A DNA stretch of 64,000 nt, taken from the NCBI GenBank assembly GCA_049515135.1, contig JBEKUJ010000001.1, forward strand, positions 372,001 through 436,000. The letters are read 5' to 3'. Below are positions 1-8,025 of the stretch, in pieces. Positions within the stretch are counted from its first letter, which is position 1. Each line of letters opens with the position of its first letter. The position numbers were made by a program, and so were the translations under genes. This DNA is from Fen-1364 sp049515135. Lineage in GTDB: Bacteria; Spirochaetota; Spirochaetia; SZUA-6; Fen-1364. The notes beneath the pieces were generated by a model. It saw only the letters and a program-made list of their open reading frames with translations. It did not search any database and was not told where the DNA came from.

Positions 1-204
1 CTGCTCGATGAGCGCGGGATCGCTCATTCGCGCAACACCGCCGGCAGCCCGAATGTCCGCGGGAACGCGCTCCAGCGCCATCACTGCGACGGCCCCCGCC
101 TGCTCGGCAATCTTTGCCTGGTCAGCGGTCACCACATCCATGATCACCCCGCCTTTGAGCATTTGCGCAAGGCCTTTCTTTGTCGCAAACGTGGATTTCT
201 CCAT
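1..204 (-). CDS. pdxS: Pyridoxal 5'-phosphate synthase lyase subunit PdxS (N-terminal 68 codons; runs off the window)
   Basis: PdxS is the (beta/alpha)8-barrel subunit of the DXP-independent PLP synthase; with the glutaminase PdxT it makes PLP from ribose 5-phosphate, glyceraldehyde 3-phosphate and ammonia. The visible N-terminus contains KGLAQMLKGGVIMDVV followed by an AGAVAVMALERVPADIR segment and GGVARMSDP, which is the highly conserved PdxS start including the substrate-binding Asp of the MDVV motif. The ATG at 204 has a GAGGAGG ribosome-binding site that overlaps the stop of the upstream MocR-type regulator, so the two genes are cotranscribed with one base between them. The rest of the gene, and any pdxT, lies outside the window. 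Confidence 0.95.
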   Translation of the reverse strand, partial: MEKSTFATKKGLAQMLKGGVIMDVVTADQAKIAEQAGAVAVMALERVPADIRAAGGVARMSDPALIEQ

Positions 205-205
205 C

Positions 206-1684
206 TCATCCTCCTCTGGTCTTCAGTGCTTCACCGAGTATCCGAATGCCATTTTCGATCTTTTCTTCTTCAATTCCTGCAAACCCCAGACGGAGCCCCG
301 CTCTTTCCCACTCCTCAACCGAGAAAATCCTGTCAGGGGCAAAGAGGACCCCTTTGCTCCTTGTTTTCAGAAGGAGCGCAAGGGCGTCGGTTCCCCGGGG
401 CAGATCCACCCACTGGAACAGGCCGCCCCGAGGTTTCTTCCAGGTTGCCTCTGTCGGGAAATGGGCCTTCATGGCCTCAAGCATCAAGTCGCGCCTCCTG
501 CGGTAGACGCCCTGTTTGCGCTTGAGGTGCCGGTCCAAAAGCCCCTTCTGGCAGAACTCCAGGAGGGCTCCCTGCAGAATCCTGTTGGAATACAGGTCTG
601 TGAACTGCTTGATGCGCAGGAGCCTGTCGATGACAGAGGCCGGGGCCACGATCCAGCTTAAGCGGATCCCCGGGCACAGGATCTCCGAGAAGCTTCCAAG
701 GTAGATGACCCCTTCATGCAGGTCGCGGGCTTTCAGCGGCAGGACTTCCCGGCCGTCAAATGCAAGGTCGTGCACGTAGTCGTCTTCCACGATAACGACC
801 TGCCGCTCCTGCGCCACAGCCAGCAGGCGCTCGCGCCTGTCGGCGGAAAGCACAGCGCCCGTCGGGTTGTGGTAGGTCGGGACGGTGTAGATGAGCTTGG
901 CGCTTCTGCGCGCCAGCACGTTCTCCACCAGGTCAACCCGGATGCCGTCGTCGTCCAAAGGCACGCCTACGCAGCTGGCCTGCAGGGATCGAAACACTCC
1001 GAGGGCCCCCGGGTAGCTCAGGTTCTCCATCACCACCGTGTCTCCGGGATCGACGAAAAGCCTCCCCACGATGCTCAGCGCCTGCTGGATCCCGTTGACG
1101 ATCATGACCTCCTGAGGGGTGCATTGGATCCCCCGTCTGGCCAGAAAGCCAGGCATGTAGTGGATCAGCGGGGCAAACCCGCGGGAAGGCCCCGCAGCCA
1201 GGAGGTCGGCTCCATACTTCCTCATTGCTGACTGCAGACAGCCCGTAAAGTCATCAACAGGGAAGAGAGAAAGATCCGGATCATGCGAGGCGAAGGATAT
1301 CGTGCCTTCCACCTCCGGCGTTTCAAGGAGCTGCTCAGCGCCTGCGGGGAGCTGGGGATACGTGCTTCGCCACGTGGCGGAGAGGAGGGCTTCCACACGC
1401 ATGCGCCCGGCCTGCTCGCGCCGGGCGCCGGCGGGGCTGGCGGGCAGGTGCTCGCGAACTTCGGTTCCCCTTCCGACGTGGGACGAGACCAGCCCCTGCA
1501 CTTCCAGCTCCTGGTAGGCGTTGATCACCGTGTTTCGGTTCACTCCCATGGAGCTTGCCAGCTCCCTGGTGGACGGCAGCCGGGCGCCCGGGGCGAGCAG
1601 GCCGGACTGGATGAGCTGGACCAGCCTGTCTTTGATCTGCACGTACAGCGGAGTGGCGTCGTTTCTGTCCAGGTCGACGATCAT
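206..1684 (-). CDS. MocR/GntR-family regulator with aminotransferase-like domain (PdxR-like)
   Basis: A 492-residue MocR-type regulator: an N-terminal GntR winged helix-turn-helix (about residues 8-75, including LPSTRELASSMGVNRNTV) joined to a fold-type I aminotransferase domain (about 120-490, with YHNPTGAVLSADRRE and VIVEDDYVHDLAFDG). MocR proteins usually hold PLP on a lysine in a G-T/S-F-S-K motif; here the motif reads YLGSFSEILCPGIRL, so the Schiff-base lysine is glutamate. The ATG at 1684 was chosen over in-frame codons upstream because GGAGGG lies just before it and the HTH starts at the usual distance. Its position one base ahead of pdxS suggests it regulates PLP synthesis, as PdxR does in other bacteria, although pdxR is normally divergent from pdxS. 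Role inferred; family sure. Confidence 0.9.
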   Translation of the reverse strand: MIVDLDRNDATPLYVQIKDRLVQLIQSGLLAPGARLPSTRELASSMGVNRNTVINAYQELEVQGLVSSHVGRGTEVREHLPASPAGARREQAGRMRVEALLSATWRSTYPQLPAGAEQLLETPEVEGTISFASHDPDLSLFPVDDFTGCLQSAMRKYGADLLAAGPSRGFAPLIHYMPGFLARRGIQCTPQEVMIVNGIQQALSIVGRLFVDPGDTVVMENLSYPGALGVFRSLQASCVGVPLDDDGIRVDLVENVLARRSAKLIYTVPTYHNPTGAVLSADRRERLLAVAQERQVVIVEDDYVHDLAFDGREVLPLKARDLHEGVIYLGSFSEILCPGIRLSWIVAPASVIDRLLRIKQFTDLYSNRILQGALLEFCQKGLLDRHLKRKQGVYRRRRDLMLEAMKAHFPTEATWKKPRGGLFQWVDLPRGTDALALLLKTRSKGVLFAPDRIFSVEEWERAGLRLGFAGIEEEKIENGIRILGEALKTRGG

Positions 1685-1742
1685 ATTCTCCCTCCAAAGT
1701 TCCCACTTTCCTGTTGACTGTGAAAGATCCATTTCATGTGAA

Positions 1743-1762
1743 TAATATACCATCCATACCAT
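1743..1762 (-). promoter_or_regulatory. Candidate MocR operator: direct repeats ATACCAT in an AT-rich patch
   Basis: On the plus strand ATACCAT occurs at 1747-1753 and again at 1756-1762, nine bases apart, about 63-78 bases upstream of the regulator's start codon. On the minus strand the repeats sit immediately upstream of a TATATT that could be the -10 element, with no good -35. GabR, a well-studied MocR protein, is reported to recognise direct ATACCA repeats. The layout suggests autoregulation of the mocR-pdxS operon by a site in the promoter spacer. Inference only. Confidence 0.45.
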
Positions 1763-1785
1763 TATTAAGCTCTTGGGAGTCAAAA

Positions 1786-1801
1786 TTGGCCTACATGCCA
1801 A
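1786..1801. repeat. Palindrome TTGGC-N6-GCCAA in the mocR/uvrA divergent region
   Basis: A perfect 5-bp inverted repeat with a 6-base centre, just upstream of the likely uvrA promoter. It has the size of a dimeric repressor site and could be a damage-response operator, but it does not match a LexA box I know, so the binding protein is unassigned. Confidence 0.3.
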
Positions 1802-1814
1802 CGTAGCGGCCCCC

Positions 1815-1843
1815 TTGCACAAAGAGCCCTGAGCAAGAATAAT
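1815..1843 (+). promoter_or_regulatory. Candidate sigma70 promoter of uvrA
   Basis: TTGCAC (1815-1820), a 17-base spacer and AATAAT (1838-1843). Transcription would start near 1850, leaving only about 7 bases before the ATG at 1857, where no Shine-Dalgarno sequence is visible. Confidence 0.45.
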
Positions 1844-1856
1844 CTCCGCTCTGCAG

Positions 1857-4800
1857 ATGAGCACCAGACCGCGCCGCAGCCAGCACGCCAAGCAAGAGTT
1901 CATCCTCATCGAGGGGGCAAGGCAGAACAACCTCAAGAACCTTTCCCTCAAGCTCCCCCTGCGCAAGCTGATCGTCATTACCGGAGTGAGCGGCTCGGGC
2001 AAGTCGTCCCTTGCATTCGACACCATCTATTCAGAAGGCCAACGAAGGTACGTGGAGACTTTCTCCTCGTATACGCGGCAATTCCTCGACAGGATGGACA
2101 AGCCCCACGTGGACCGCATTGAAGGCATCCCGCCGGCAATCGCCATTGACCAGACCAATCCCGTTCGCACTTCCCGCTCCACGGTCGGGACCATGACCGA
2201 GCTCAACGACCATCTGAAGCTCCTCTTTGCCAGAGCGTCGCGCCTTTACTGCGGAAATTGCGGGAGGGAAGTGCGCCGCGACACCCCGGAGACGATAGCT
2301 GATCAACTGCCTGCAGGAGGCAGGCTGATCCTTACCTTTCCGGTACGGATCCCGGAGAACTTTTCAGAGGAAGAGGTGCGGGACCTGCTGGGCAAGCAGG
2401 GCTACACCCGCATCCGTGGAAAGGAAGGAAACATTCTGGAAGTGATCCAGGACAGGATCACTTTCAGCGCGGAGGCCAGGCCCCGGCTCATCGAAGACCT
2501 GGAAGCCGCATTGAAATACGGCCAGGGACGCGTGAGCGCGTACCCCCTAGCCACGGAGGGCGGAGGGCGAGCCCGCCACGCAACCCCACGGGGTACCGTG
2601 GGAGGCGTGGCGGGGACGCACGAAAGCGAGCCCGTGGAAAAGAACGCTGACGGGGAGCCCCTGCGCTTCTCCTCAGACCTGCATTGCGCCCACTGCGACA
2701 TCCACTACCGCGATCCCGTGCCCAACCTCTTCTCTTTCAATTCACCGATCGGCGCCTGCGAGACCTGCCGGGGGTTCGGCCGCACCATCGGCATTGACTG
2801 GAGCCTCGTGGTGCCGGACGACACCAAGAGCCTGGCTGGCGGCGCTGTGAAGCCATGGGAGACGGAAAGCTTCAAGGAGGTCAAGAGCGATCTGCTGAAG
2901 TTTGCCCGCAGAAAGGGCGTGCGGACGGACGTTCCCTGGGGCGAGCTGTCCGCAGAGCAGCAAGCGTGGGTCATTGACGGCGAAGGGGATTGGGACGACG
3001 GTGTCTGGTACGGGGCAAAGCGCTTCTTCGGATGGCTCGAATCCAAGAGCTATCGCATGCACATCCGCGTCCTCCTCTCCCGCTACCGGGCCTACCAGCC
3101 GTGCCCGGCGTGCGCCGGCGCGCGCCTGAAGCCCGAGGCGCTGCTCTGGAAGATCGGGACGGAGAAGCTTTCCATCCACGACGTGATGCTCCTCCCCATC
3201 AGCGGGTGCCTGGCCTTCTTCGACTCGCTGACCCTGCCGGCGCCCCTGGATGAGGCAACCGAAGCCCTGCTGCGCGAGATCCGTACACGGATCCGCTACC
3301 TGGTGGACGTGGGCCTCGGGTACCTCACGCTGGACCGGCAGTCGCGGACCCTGAGCGGCGGCGAGGTGCAGAGGATCAACCTGACAACGGCGCTGGGGAC
3401 CTCTCTGGTCAATACGCTCTTCGTCCTGGACGAGCCGAGCATCGGCCTGCACCCCCGGGACATCGGCCGGCTCATCGGGGTGCTCCATCGCCTTCGCGAC
3501 ACCGGCAACACCATCATCGTTGTCGAGCACGACCCTGACGTTATACGCGCCGCGGACCTTGTGATCGACATGGGTCCGGGAGCCGGGGAACACGGGGGAA
3601 GGATTGTGTTTTCCGGCGATCTTTCCGAGCTGCTTCTCAGCAAACGCTCTCTCACGGCGCAGTACCTGACGGGGAAGAAGAAGGTGTCTCCCCCGGGAGG
3701 CGCGACGGCGCGCGCCGCCACCCCTGAGCGCACAATCAGCGTTCTCGGCGCTTCCGAGCACAACCTCAAGAACATCGACGTTGACATCCCGCTGGACAGG
3801 CTTGTCTGCGTCACCGGAGTGAGCGGCTCGGGGAAATCCACCCTGATCCAGGAAGTGCTGTACAACGCCTTGCGGGTTCTGAAGCATGCTCCCGTGGACC
3901 CCCCGGGAAAGCACCGGGCAATCGCCGGCCATGAGAATCTGGATTCAGTGGTGATGGTGGACCAGTCGCCAATCGGAAGAACCGCCCGGTCGAACCCGGT
4001 GAGCCACGTCGGCGCTTTCGACGGGATCAGGAAGCTGTTCGCCGCCGAGCCTCTGGCGCGGGAACGCGGATACATGGCCGGCAGCTTCAGCTTCAACGCA
4101 GGCAACGGCCGCTGCCCCACGTGCAGCGGCAGCGGGTTCGAGCACATCGAGATGCAGTTCCTGAGCGACGTGTACCTGCGCTGCCCGGACTGCGACGGCC
4201 GCAGGTATCGCAAGGAAATCCTGGACATCAGGCTTTTGCCGCCGGGGCAGCTGGCCAACGCCAAAGGGGTGGGGGCAGGCAGGTCCATCGCTGACGTGCT
4301 GGACATGACGGTGAGTGAAGCGTGCGAGTTCTTCGAAGGCGCCCCTGAAATAGTCTCAGCCCTGGCGCCGCTTGCCTCGGTGGGCCTGGGCTACATGTCA
4401 CTTGGGCAGCCTGTTCCAACCTTGAGCGGCGGAGAGGCGCAGAGGCTGAAGCTCGCCGGCTACCTCGCAACATCGCGCAACGGCGGGGGAAGAAAGGCCG
4501 GGACCCTGTACCTCTTCGACGAGCCGACCACGGGTTTGCATTTCGACGACATCGCCGTGCTCCTGAGCGCTTTCCGCAAGCTCATTGCGGCAGGTCACTC
4601 TGTACTGGTGATAGAGCACAACATCGACGTGATCCGGGCCTCGGACTGGATCATCGACCTTGGCCCTGAAGGCGGCGAGGCTGGCGGGACAGTGGTATGC
4701 ACGGGCACCCCTCGTCAGGTTGCCGAATGTCGGGAAAGCCACACTGGGGCGGCGCTGCGTGCAGGCGCATCTCGGCGCGGAGGGCAGGCGCGGCGGACGG

Positions 4801-7415
4801 CCGCGCAGCGGGAGACGGGGGAGGCCGCCGGCAATGGCAACCCCAATGCCATCGTCATCCGCCACGCCCGCGAGCACAACCTGAAGAACATCGACCTCGC
4901 CATTCCCCGCGACGCCCTGAGCGTGATCACGGGGGTGAGCGGCAGCGGCAAAAGCACGGTTGCCTTCGACATCCTCTTTGCGGAGGGCCAGCGCCGGTAC
5001 CTGGAATCCTTGAACGCGTACGCGCGGCAGTTCGTCCAGCCTGCGAAGAGGCCGGACGTGGACGGGGTGTACGGCGTACCGCCCACGGTGGCAATAGAGC
5101 AGCGCACAAGCCGGGGTGGCCGGAAGAGCACCGTGGCCACGCTCACGGAGATCTACCCCTTCCTTCGCCTCCTGTTCGTGAAGCTCGGCACGCAATACTG
5201 CCCCGACTGCAATGTTCCCATTCAGCCCCAGAGCATGGAGGCAATCCTCGCGCGGATCCTGCGCGATTACAGGGGCAGGCGGATTGGCATCTTCGCTCCC
5301 CTCGTCACCGCTCGAAAGGGGTACTACACGGACCTCGCCGCATGGGCTTCGGCAAAGGGGTTCAAACACCTGCGGGTGGATGGTGCGCTTATGCCCACCG
5401 TACCGTGGCCGCGTTTGGACAGGTTCATCGAGCACACCATCGAGCTGCCCGTCGCAGCAGAGTCGGTGAGCGCCGAACGGGAACGGCAGCTGAGACAGGC
5501 GCTCATTCGAGGGCTGGACTTCGGCAAGGGTGTGGTTCGCGTGAACCAGACCGTCTTCTCCACCCGGCGGGCCTGTCCGAAGTGCGGGAGGAGCTTCGAG
5601 GAGCTGGACCCGCGCCTTTTCTCCTACAACTCGAAGCACGGGTGGTGCCCTTCCTGCTACGGCACGGGCCTTCAGCTTTCGGGATTCGATTCCGAGCAGA
5701 CCGGGGAAGAGATCTGGTGGAACGACTGGTGGGGCGGGCCCGAAAAAGTCTGCCCCATGTGCAACGGGATGCGCCTGCGGCCGGAGGCCCTTTCCGTGCG
5801 CTTCCGCAACAGGAACATCGCTGACTTCGCCCGGCTCCCTGTACGGCAAATGGAGCGCGAGATGAATGGCTTGCGCCTTGCCGGCCGGGAAAAAGAGATT
5901 GCCCGGGACATCGTGGGTGAAATGCTGTCACGATTGGAGTTCCTCCAGAAAGTGGGCCTGTCGTACCTGTCCCTGGACCGCTCGGCTCCCACCTTGAGCG
6001 GCGGGGAAGCCCAGCGCATCAGGCTTGCCTCGCAGCTCGGCTCCAACCTCCGCGGCGTCTGCTACATTCTGGACGAGCCCACCATCGGACTGCACGCCCG
6101 GGACAACGACATTCTCCTGGACACCCTGCATGCGCTTCGCGCCAAGGGCAACACGGTGGTCGTCGTGGAGCACGATGAGGAAACCATCCGCAGGGCGGAG
6201 CATATTGTGGACCTCGGCCCCGGCGGCGGATCTGCTGGCGGCTACCTTGTTGCAGAGGGGAACCTGGCCGCCATCATCAAGAGCAGGAAGTCCCTGACCG
6301 GCAGGTACCTGAGCAAACCCCTGCCGCATCCCTGGGCCGGCAGCCGCCCGGTGCAGGCAGGGAAAGAGGCGGCAATCAGGATCAGGGGCGCGAACCTTCA
6401 TAACCTGAAGGACCTCGACATCGCAATCCCGCTGCAGCGGCTGGTGTGCGTCACGGGGGTGAGCGGCAGCGGCAAAAGCACGCTGGTGCGCGATGTGCTC
6501 TACGGCAACGTGCACCATCTGCTCGCAGCGGCTCGAAAGCGCGGCGCAGGGAAGACGGACCGGGCCCTCCACGGGTGCGCGGAGATCGAGGGGTGGAACG
6601 GGATCAGCCGGGTTCTGGAGGTGGACCAGACGCCAATCGGCAAGACCCCGCGCTCCTGTCCGGCAACATACGTCGGGATCTGGGACGACATCAGGCGCCT
6701 GTTCGCCGCCTCCAGCGAGGCGCGCATGCGCGGCTACACTGCCAGCAGGTTCTCCTTCAACGTCGCCGGCGGCCGCTGCCAGGAGTGCGAAGGCCAGGGC
6801 ATGAAGAAGATCGAAATGAGCTTCCTGCCGGACGTCACGGTCCCCTGCGATGCGTGCTCCGGCGCGCGCTTCAATCCCGAGACTCTTGCCGTTCGCTTCC
6901 GCGGCAGGAGCATCGGAGACGTGCTGTCCATGAGCGTGGACGAGGCCGCCCCTTTCTTCAGCGCCCACGTCGGTATCCGGCATGCGCTGGAGCTGCTGCA
7001 GCAGGTGGGCCTGGGCTACCTTTCCCTTGGCCAGCAGAGCCCTTCCCTGAGCGGCGGAGAGGCCCAGCGGATCAAGCTTGTCACGGAGCTGGCCAAGGCC
7101 CGCGTGGGCGCTTCCGGGCCGGGGACCCTGTACCTCCTGGATGAGCCAACCATCGGCCTCCATATGGCTGACGTGGAGAAGCTGGTGCGCGTTCTGCACC
7201 GGCTGGTGGACGCCGGCAACACGGCGGTGATCATCGAGCACAACCTCGACGTCATTGCGGAGGCTGACTGGATCATCGACCTGGGCCCCGAGGGCGGCGA
7301 CGCCGGGGGAAGCGTCGTTGCGGAAGGCTCACCGCAGCAGGTGGCACGCGTTCGCTCAGGCTCCTATACTGCCGCCTTCCTTGCCAGATTCCTCAGGAGC
7401 CACGCGGCGATCTGA
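1857..7415 (+). CDS. uvrA: UvrABC excinuclease subunit A, tandem double-length form
   Basis: UvrA is the damage-sensing ATPase of nucleotide excision repair. At 1852 residues this protein is two complete UvrA units in one chain, with four ABC ATPase sites instead of two. Walker A GVSGSGKS motifs lie near residues 43, 654, 1024 and 1533; signature motifs LSGGEVQR or LSGGEAQR near 498, 855, 1379 and 1730. Each half has its own zinc modules, including CPTC...CPDC in the first half and CQEC...CDAC in the second, and the 'EGQRRYVETFSSYTRQF' / 'EGQRRYLESLNAYARQF' segments. The junction is near residues 965-1010. Ordinary UvrA is about 940 residues; fused UvrA of about 1800 residues is known from chlamydiae. 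The first half carries an extra segment of roughly 30 residues encoded by a palindromic insertion at 2567-2634. The ATG at 1857 has no clear ribosome-binding site. Confidence 0.96.
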   Translation: MSTRPRRSQHAKQEFILIEGARQNNLKNLSLKLPLRKLIVITGVSGSGKSSLAFDTIYSEGQRRYVETFSSYTRQFLDRMDKPHVDRIEGIPPAIAIDQTNPVRTSRSTVGTMTELNDHLKLLFARASRLYCGNCGREVRRDTPETIADQLPAGGRLILTFPVRIPENFSEEEVRDLLGKQGYTRIRGKEGNILEVIQDRITFSAEARPRLIEDLEAALKYGQGRVSAYPLATEGGGRARHATPRGTVGGVAGTHESEPVEKNADGEPLRFSSDLHCAHCDIHYRDPVPNLFSFNSPIGACETCRGFGRTIGIDWSLVVPDDTKSLAGGAVKPWETESFKEVKSDLLKFARRKGVRTDVPWGELSAEQQAWVIDGEGDWDDGVWYGAKRFFGWLESKSYRMHIRVLLSRYRAYQPCPACAGARLKPEALLWKIGTEKLSIHDVMLLPISGCLAFFDSLTLPAPLDEATEALLREIRTRIRYLVDVGLGYLTLDRQSRTLSGGEVQRINLTTALGTSLVNTLFVLDEPSIGLHPRDIGRLIGVLHRLRDTGNTIIVVEHDPDVIRAADLVIDMGPGAGEHGGRIVFSGDLSELLLSKRSLTAQYLTGKKKVSPPGGATARAATPERTISVLGASEHNLKNIDVDIPLDRLVCVTGVSGSGKSTLIQEVLYNALRVLKHAPVDPPGKHRAIAGHENLDSVVMVDQSPIGRTARSNPVSHVGAFDGIRKLFAAEPLARERGYMAGSFSFNAGNGRCPTCSGSGFEHIEMQFLSDVYLRCPDCDGRRYRKEILDIRLLPPGQLANAKGVGAGRSIADVLDMTVSEACEFFEGAPEIVSALAPLASVGLGYMSLGQPVPTLSGGEAQRLKLAGYLATSRNGGGRKAGTLYLFDEPTTGLHFDDIAVLLSAFRKLIAAGHSVLVIEHNIDVIRASDWIIDLGPEGGEAGGTVVCTGTPRQVAECRESHTGAALRAGASRRGGQARRTAAQRETGEAAGNGNPNAIVIRHAREHNLKNIDLAIPRDALSVITGVSGSGKSTVAFDILFAEGQRRYLESLNAYARQFVQPAKRPDVDGVYGVPPTVAIEQRTSRGGRKSTVATLTEIYPFLRLLFVKLGTQYCPDCNVPIQPQSMEAILARILRDYRGRRIGIFAPLVTARKGYYTDLAAWASAKGFKHLRVDGALMPTVPWPRLDRFIEHTIELPVAAESVSAERERQLRQALIRGLDFGKGVVRVNQTVFSTRRACPKCGRSFEELDPRLFSYNSKHGWCPSCYGTGLQLSGFDSEQTGEEIWWNDWWGGPEKVCPMCNGMRLRPEALSVRFRNRNIADFARLPVRQMEREMNGLRLAGREKEIARDIVGEMLSRLEFLQKVGLSYLSLDRSAPTLSGGEAQRIRLASQLGSNLRGVCYILDEPTIGLHARDNDILLDTLHALRAKGNTVVVVEHDEETIRRAEHIVDLGPGGGSAGGYLVAEGNLAAIIKSRKSLTGRYLSKPLPHPWAGSRPVQAGKEAAIRIRGANLHNLKDLDIAIPLQRLVCVTGVSGSGKSTLVRDVLYGNVHHLLAAARKRGAGKTDRALHGCAEIEGWNGISRVLEVDQTPIGKTPRSCPATYVGIWDDIRRLFAASSEARMRGYTASRFSFNVAGGRCQECEGQGMKKIEMSFLPDVTVPCDACSGARFNPETLAVRFRGRSIGDVLSMSVDEAAPFFSAHVGIRHALELLQQVGLGYLSLGQQSPSLSGGEAQRIKLVTELAKARVGASGPGTLYLLDEPTIGLHMADVEKLVRVLHRLVDAGNTAVIIEHNLDVIAEADWIIDLGPEGGDAGGSVVAEGSPQQVARVRSGSYTAAFLARFLRSHAAI
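2567..2634 (+). repeat. Palindromic insertion inside uvrA, flanked by 9-bp direct repeats
   Basis: Inside the coding sequence lies a 43-base hairpin (2572-2614): outer arms CCCGCCACGC / GCGTGGCGGG (10 bp), inner arms CCCACGG / CCGTGGG (7 bp) and a GGTA loop. The 9-mer GCGAGCCCG occurs at 2567-2575 and again at 2626-2634. The encoded peptide (GRARHATPRGTVGG and following residues) falls between the 'ALKYGQGRVSAY' region and the first zinc module, where other UvrA proteins have a much shorter link. It resembles an in-frame palindromic repeat element of the kind known inside rickettsial genes. No second copy was noticed in the window. Confidence 0.6.
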
Positions 7416-7439
7416 TTCCCCAGGCGCCAGGAGCGGCGC

Positions 7440-7940
7440 TCATTGCATCCAGCTGGCGAATCTCCCGTCTGCCGTGAGTGTCTGCATCAGGTCGTCTTTC
7501 TCCTGCTGAGTGATTTTGCGGAACTCAATGTTCGACTGCTGCCCCCCGCTGGTCCCGGCGCTCTGTATTCTGTGAACGAAGACAAAATCCGCTATCGCAA
7601 CGCGGCCGGGTTCGTAGGGAAGCGGAAAATTCAGAGTGTACATGGGCTCGTCGCCCCGGAACCTGCCGCTGATCTGCATGCCAAGAGCCAGAAGAACCAC
7701 TCCCTGCTCCCTGACTTTTACAGCATTGAAGGTCCAGGAGTATTGTCCAACCCACGAGTCAGGATAGCCTCCCGAGTAGTGAAAGACGATCTCATATCCC
7801 CGCGGCAGGTTTTCGGAATTGATGATCTCTGTCTTGATGACGATCAGAGAATCATCCGCGGTAACCTTGGTCGGAAACGATGCGCATCCCGAAAAGCCGA
7901 TCACCAGGAGCGCGACCATGACCCCGATCCATGCTTTCAT
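7440..7940 (-). CDS. Putative lipoprotein, unknown function
   Basis: A 166-residue protein with an N-terminal signal of a short charged start, a hydrophobic stretch (WIGVMVALLVIGF) and a lipobox ending in GFSGC at residue 19, predicting lipidation and envelope anchoring. Phe at -3 of the lipobox is uncommon in proteobacteria and better tolerated in spirochaetes. The mature part looks like a small beta-rich domain (residues 25-150) with no catalytic motif I recognise. The ATG at 7940 follows AAGGAGG. It is convergent with uvrA, 24 bases away, and sits downstream of the radical SAM gene but has its own -10 element at 7974-7979. I do not recognise the family. Confidence 0.75.
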   Translation of the reverse strand: MKAWIGVMVALLVIGFSGCASFPTKVTADDSLIVIKTEIINSENLPRGYEIVFHYSGGYPDSWVGQYSWTFNAVKVREQGVVLLALGMQISGRFRGDEPMYTLNFPLPYEPGRVAIADFVFVHRIQSAGTSGGQQSNIEFRKITQQEKDDLMQTLTADGRFASWMQ

Positions 7941-7968
7941 CGCGGACCTCCTTACTTTCTAGTCTGCG

Positions 7969-7983
7969 ATGCTATTGTAGCAT
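7969..7983 (-). promoter_or_regulatory. -10 element within an inverted repeat, upstream of the lipoprotein gene
   Basis: ATGCTA-TTG-TAGCAT is a perfect 6-bp inverted repeat; its centre contains, on the minus strand, TACAAT (7974-7979), a good -10 hexamer 34 bases before the start codon. An operator covering the -10 would allow repression. No convincing -35 was found. Confidence 0.4.
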
Positions 7984-8025
7984 GCCACATACCCGCGGCG
8001 ACTCAGGCAACAGCCTCCCTGAGAG

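Noticed and set aside
1786..1801. LexA/SOS box for uvrA
   Set aside because: The palindrome TTGGC-N6-GCCAA does not match a LexA consensus I can name; kept only as an unassigned palindrome.
1685..2026. Upstream extension of the MocR regulator by 114 codons
   Set aside because: Would overlap the uvrA start; GntR domain begins just after ATG 1684, which has a good Shine-Dalgarno.
4398..5849. Long open frame of 483 codons antisense to uvrA (similar ones at 2742-3932 and 5928-7241)
   Set aside because: High-GC shadow of the uvrA frame; low-complexity composition rich in Arg, Pro, Gly and His, no ribosome-binding site, no recognisable domain.
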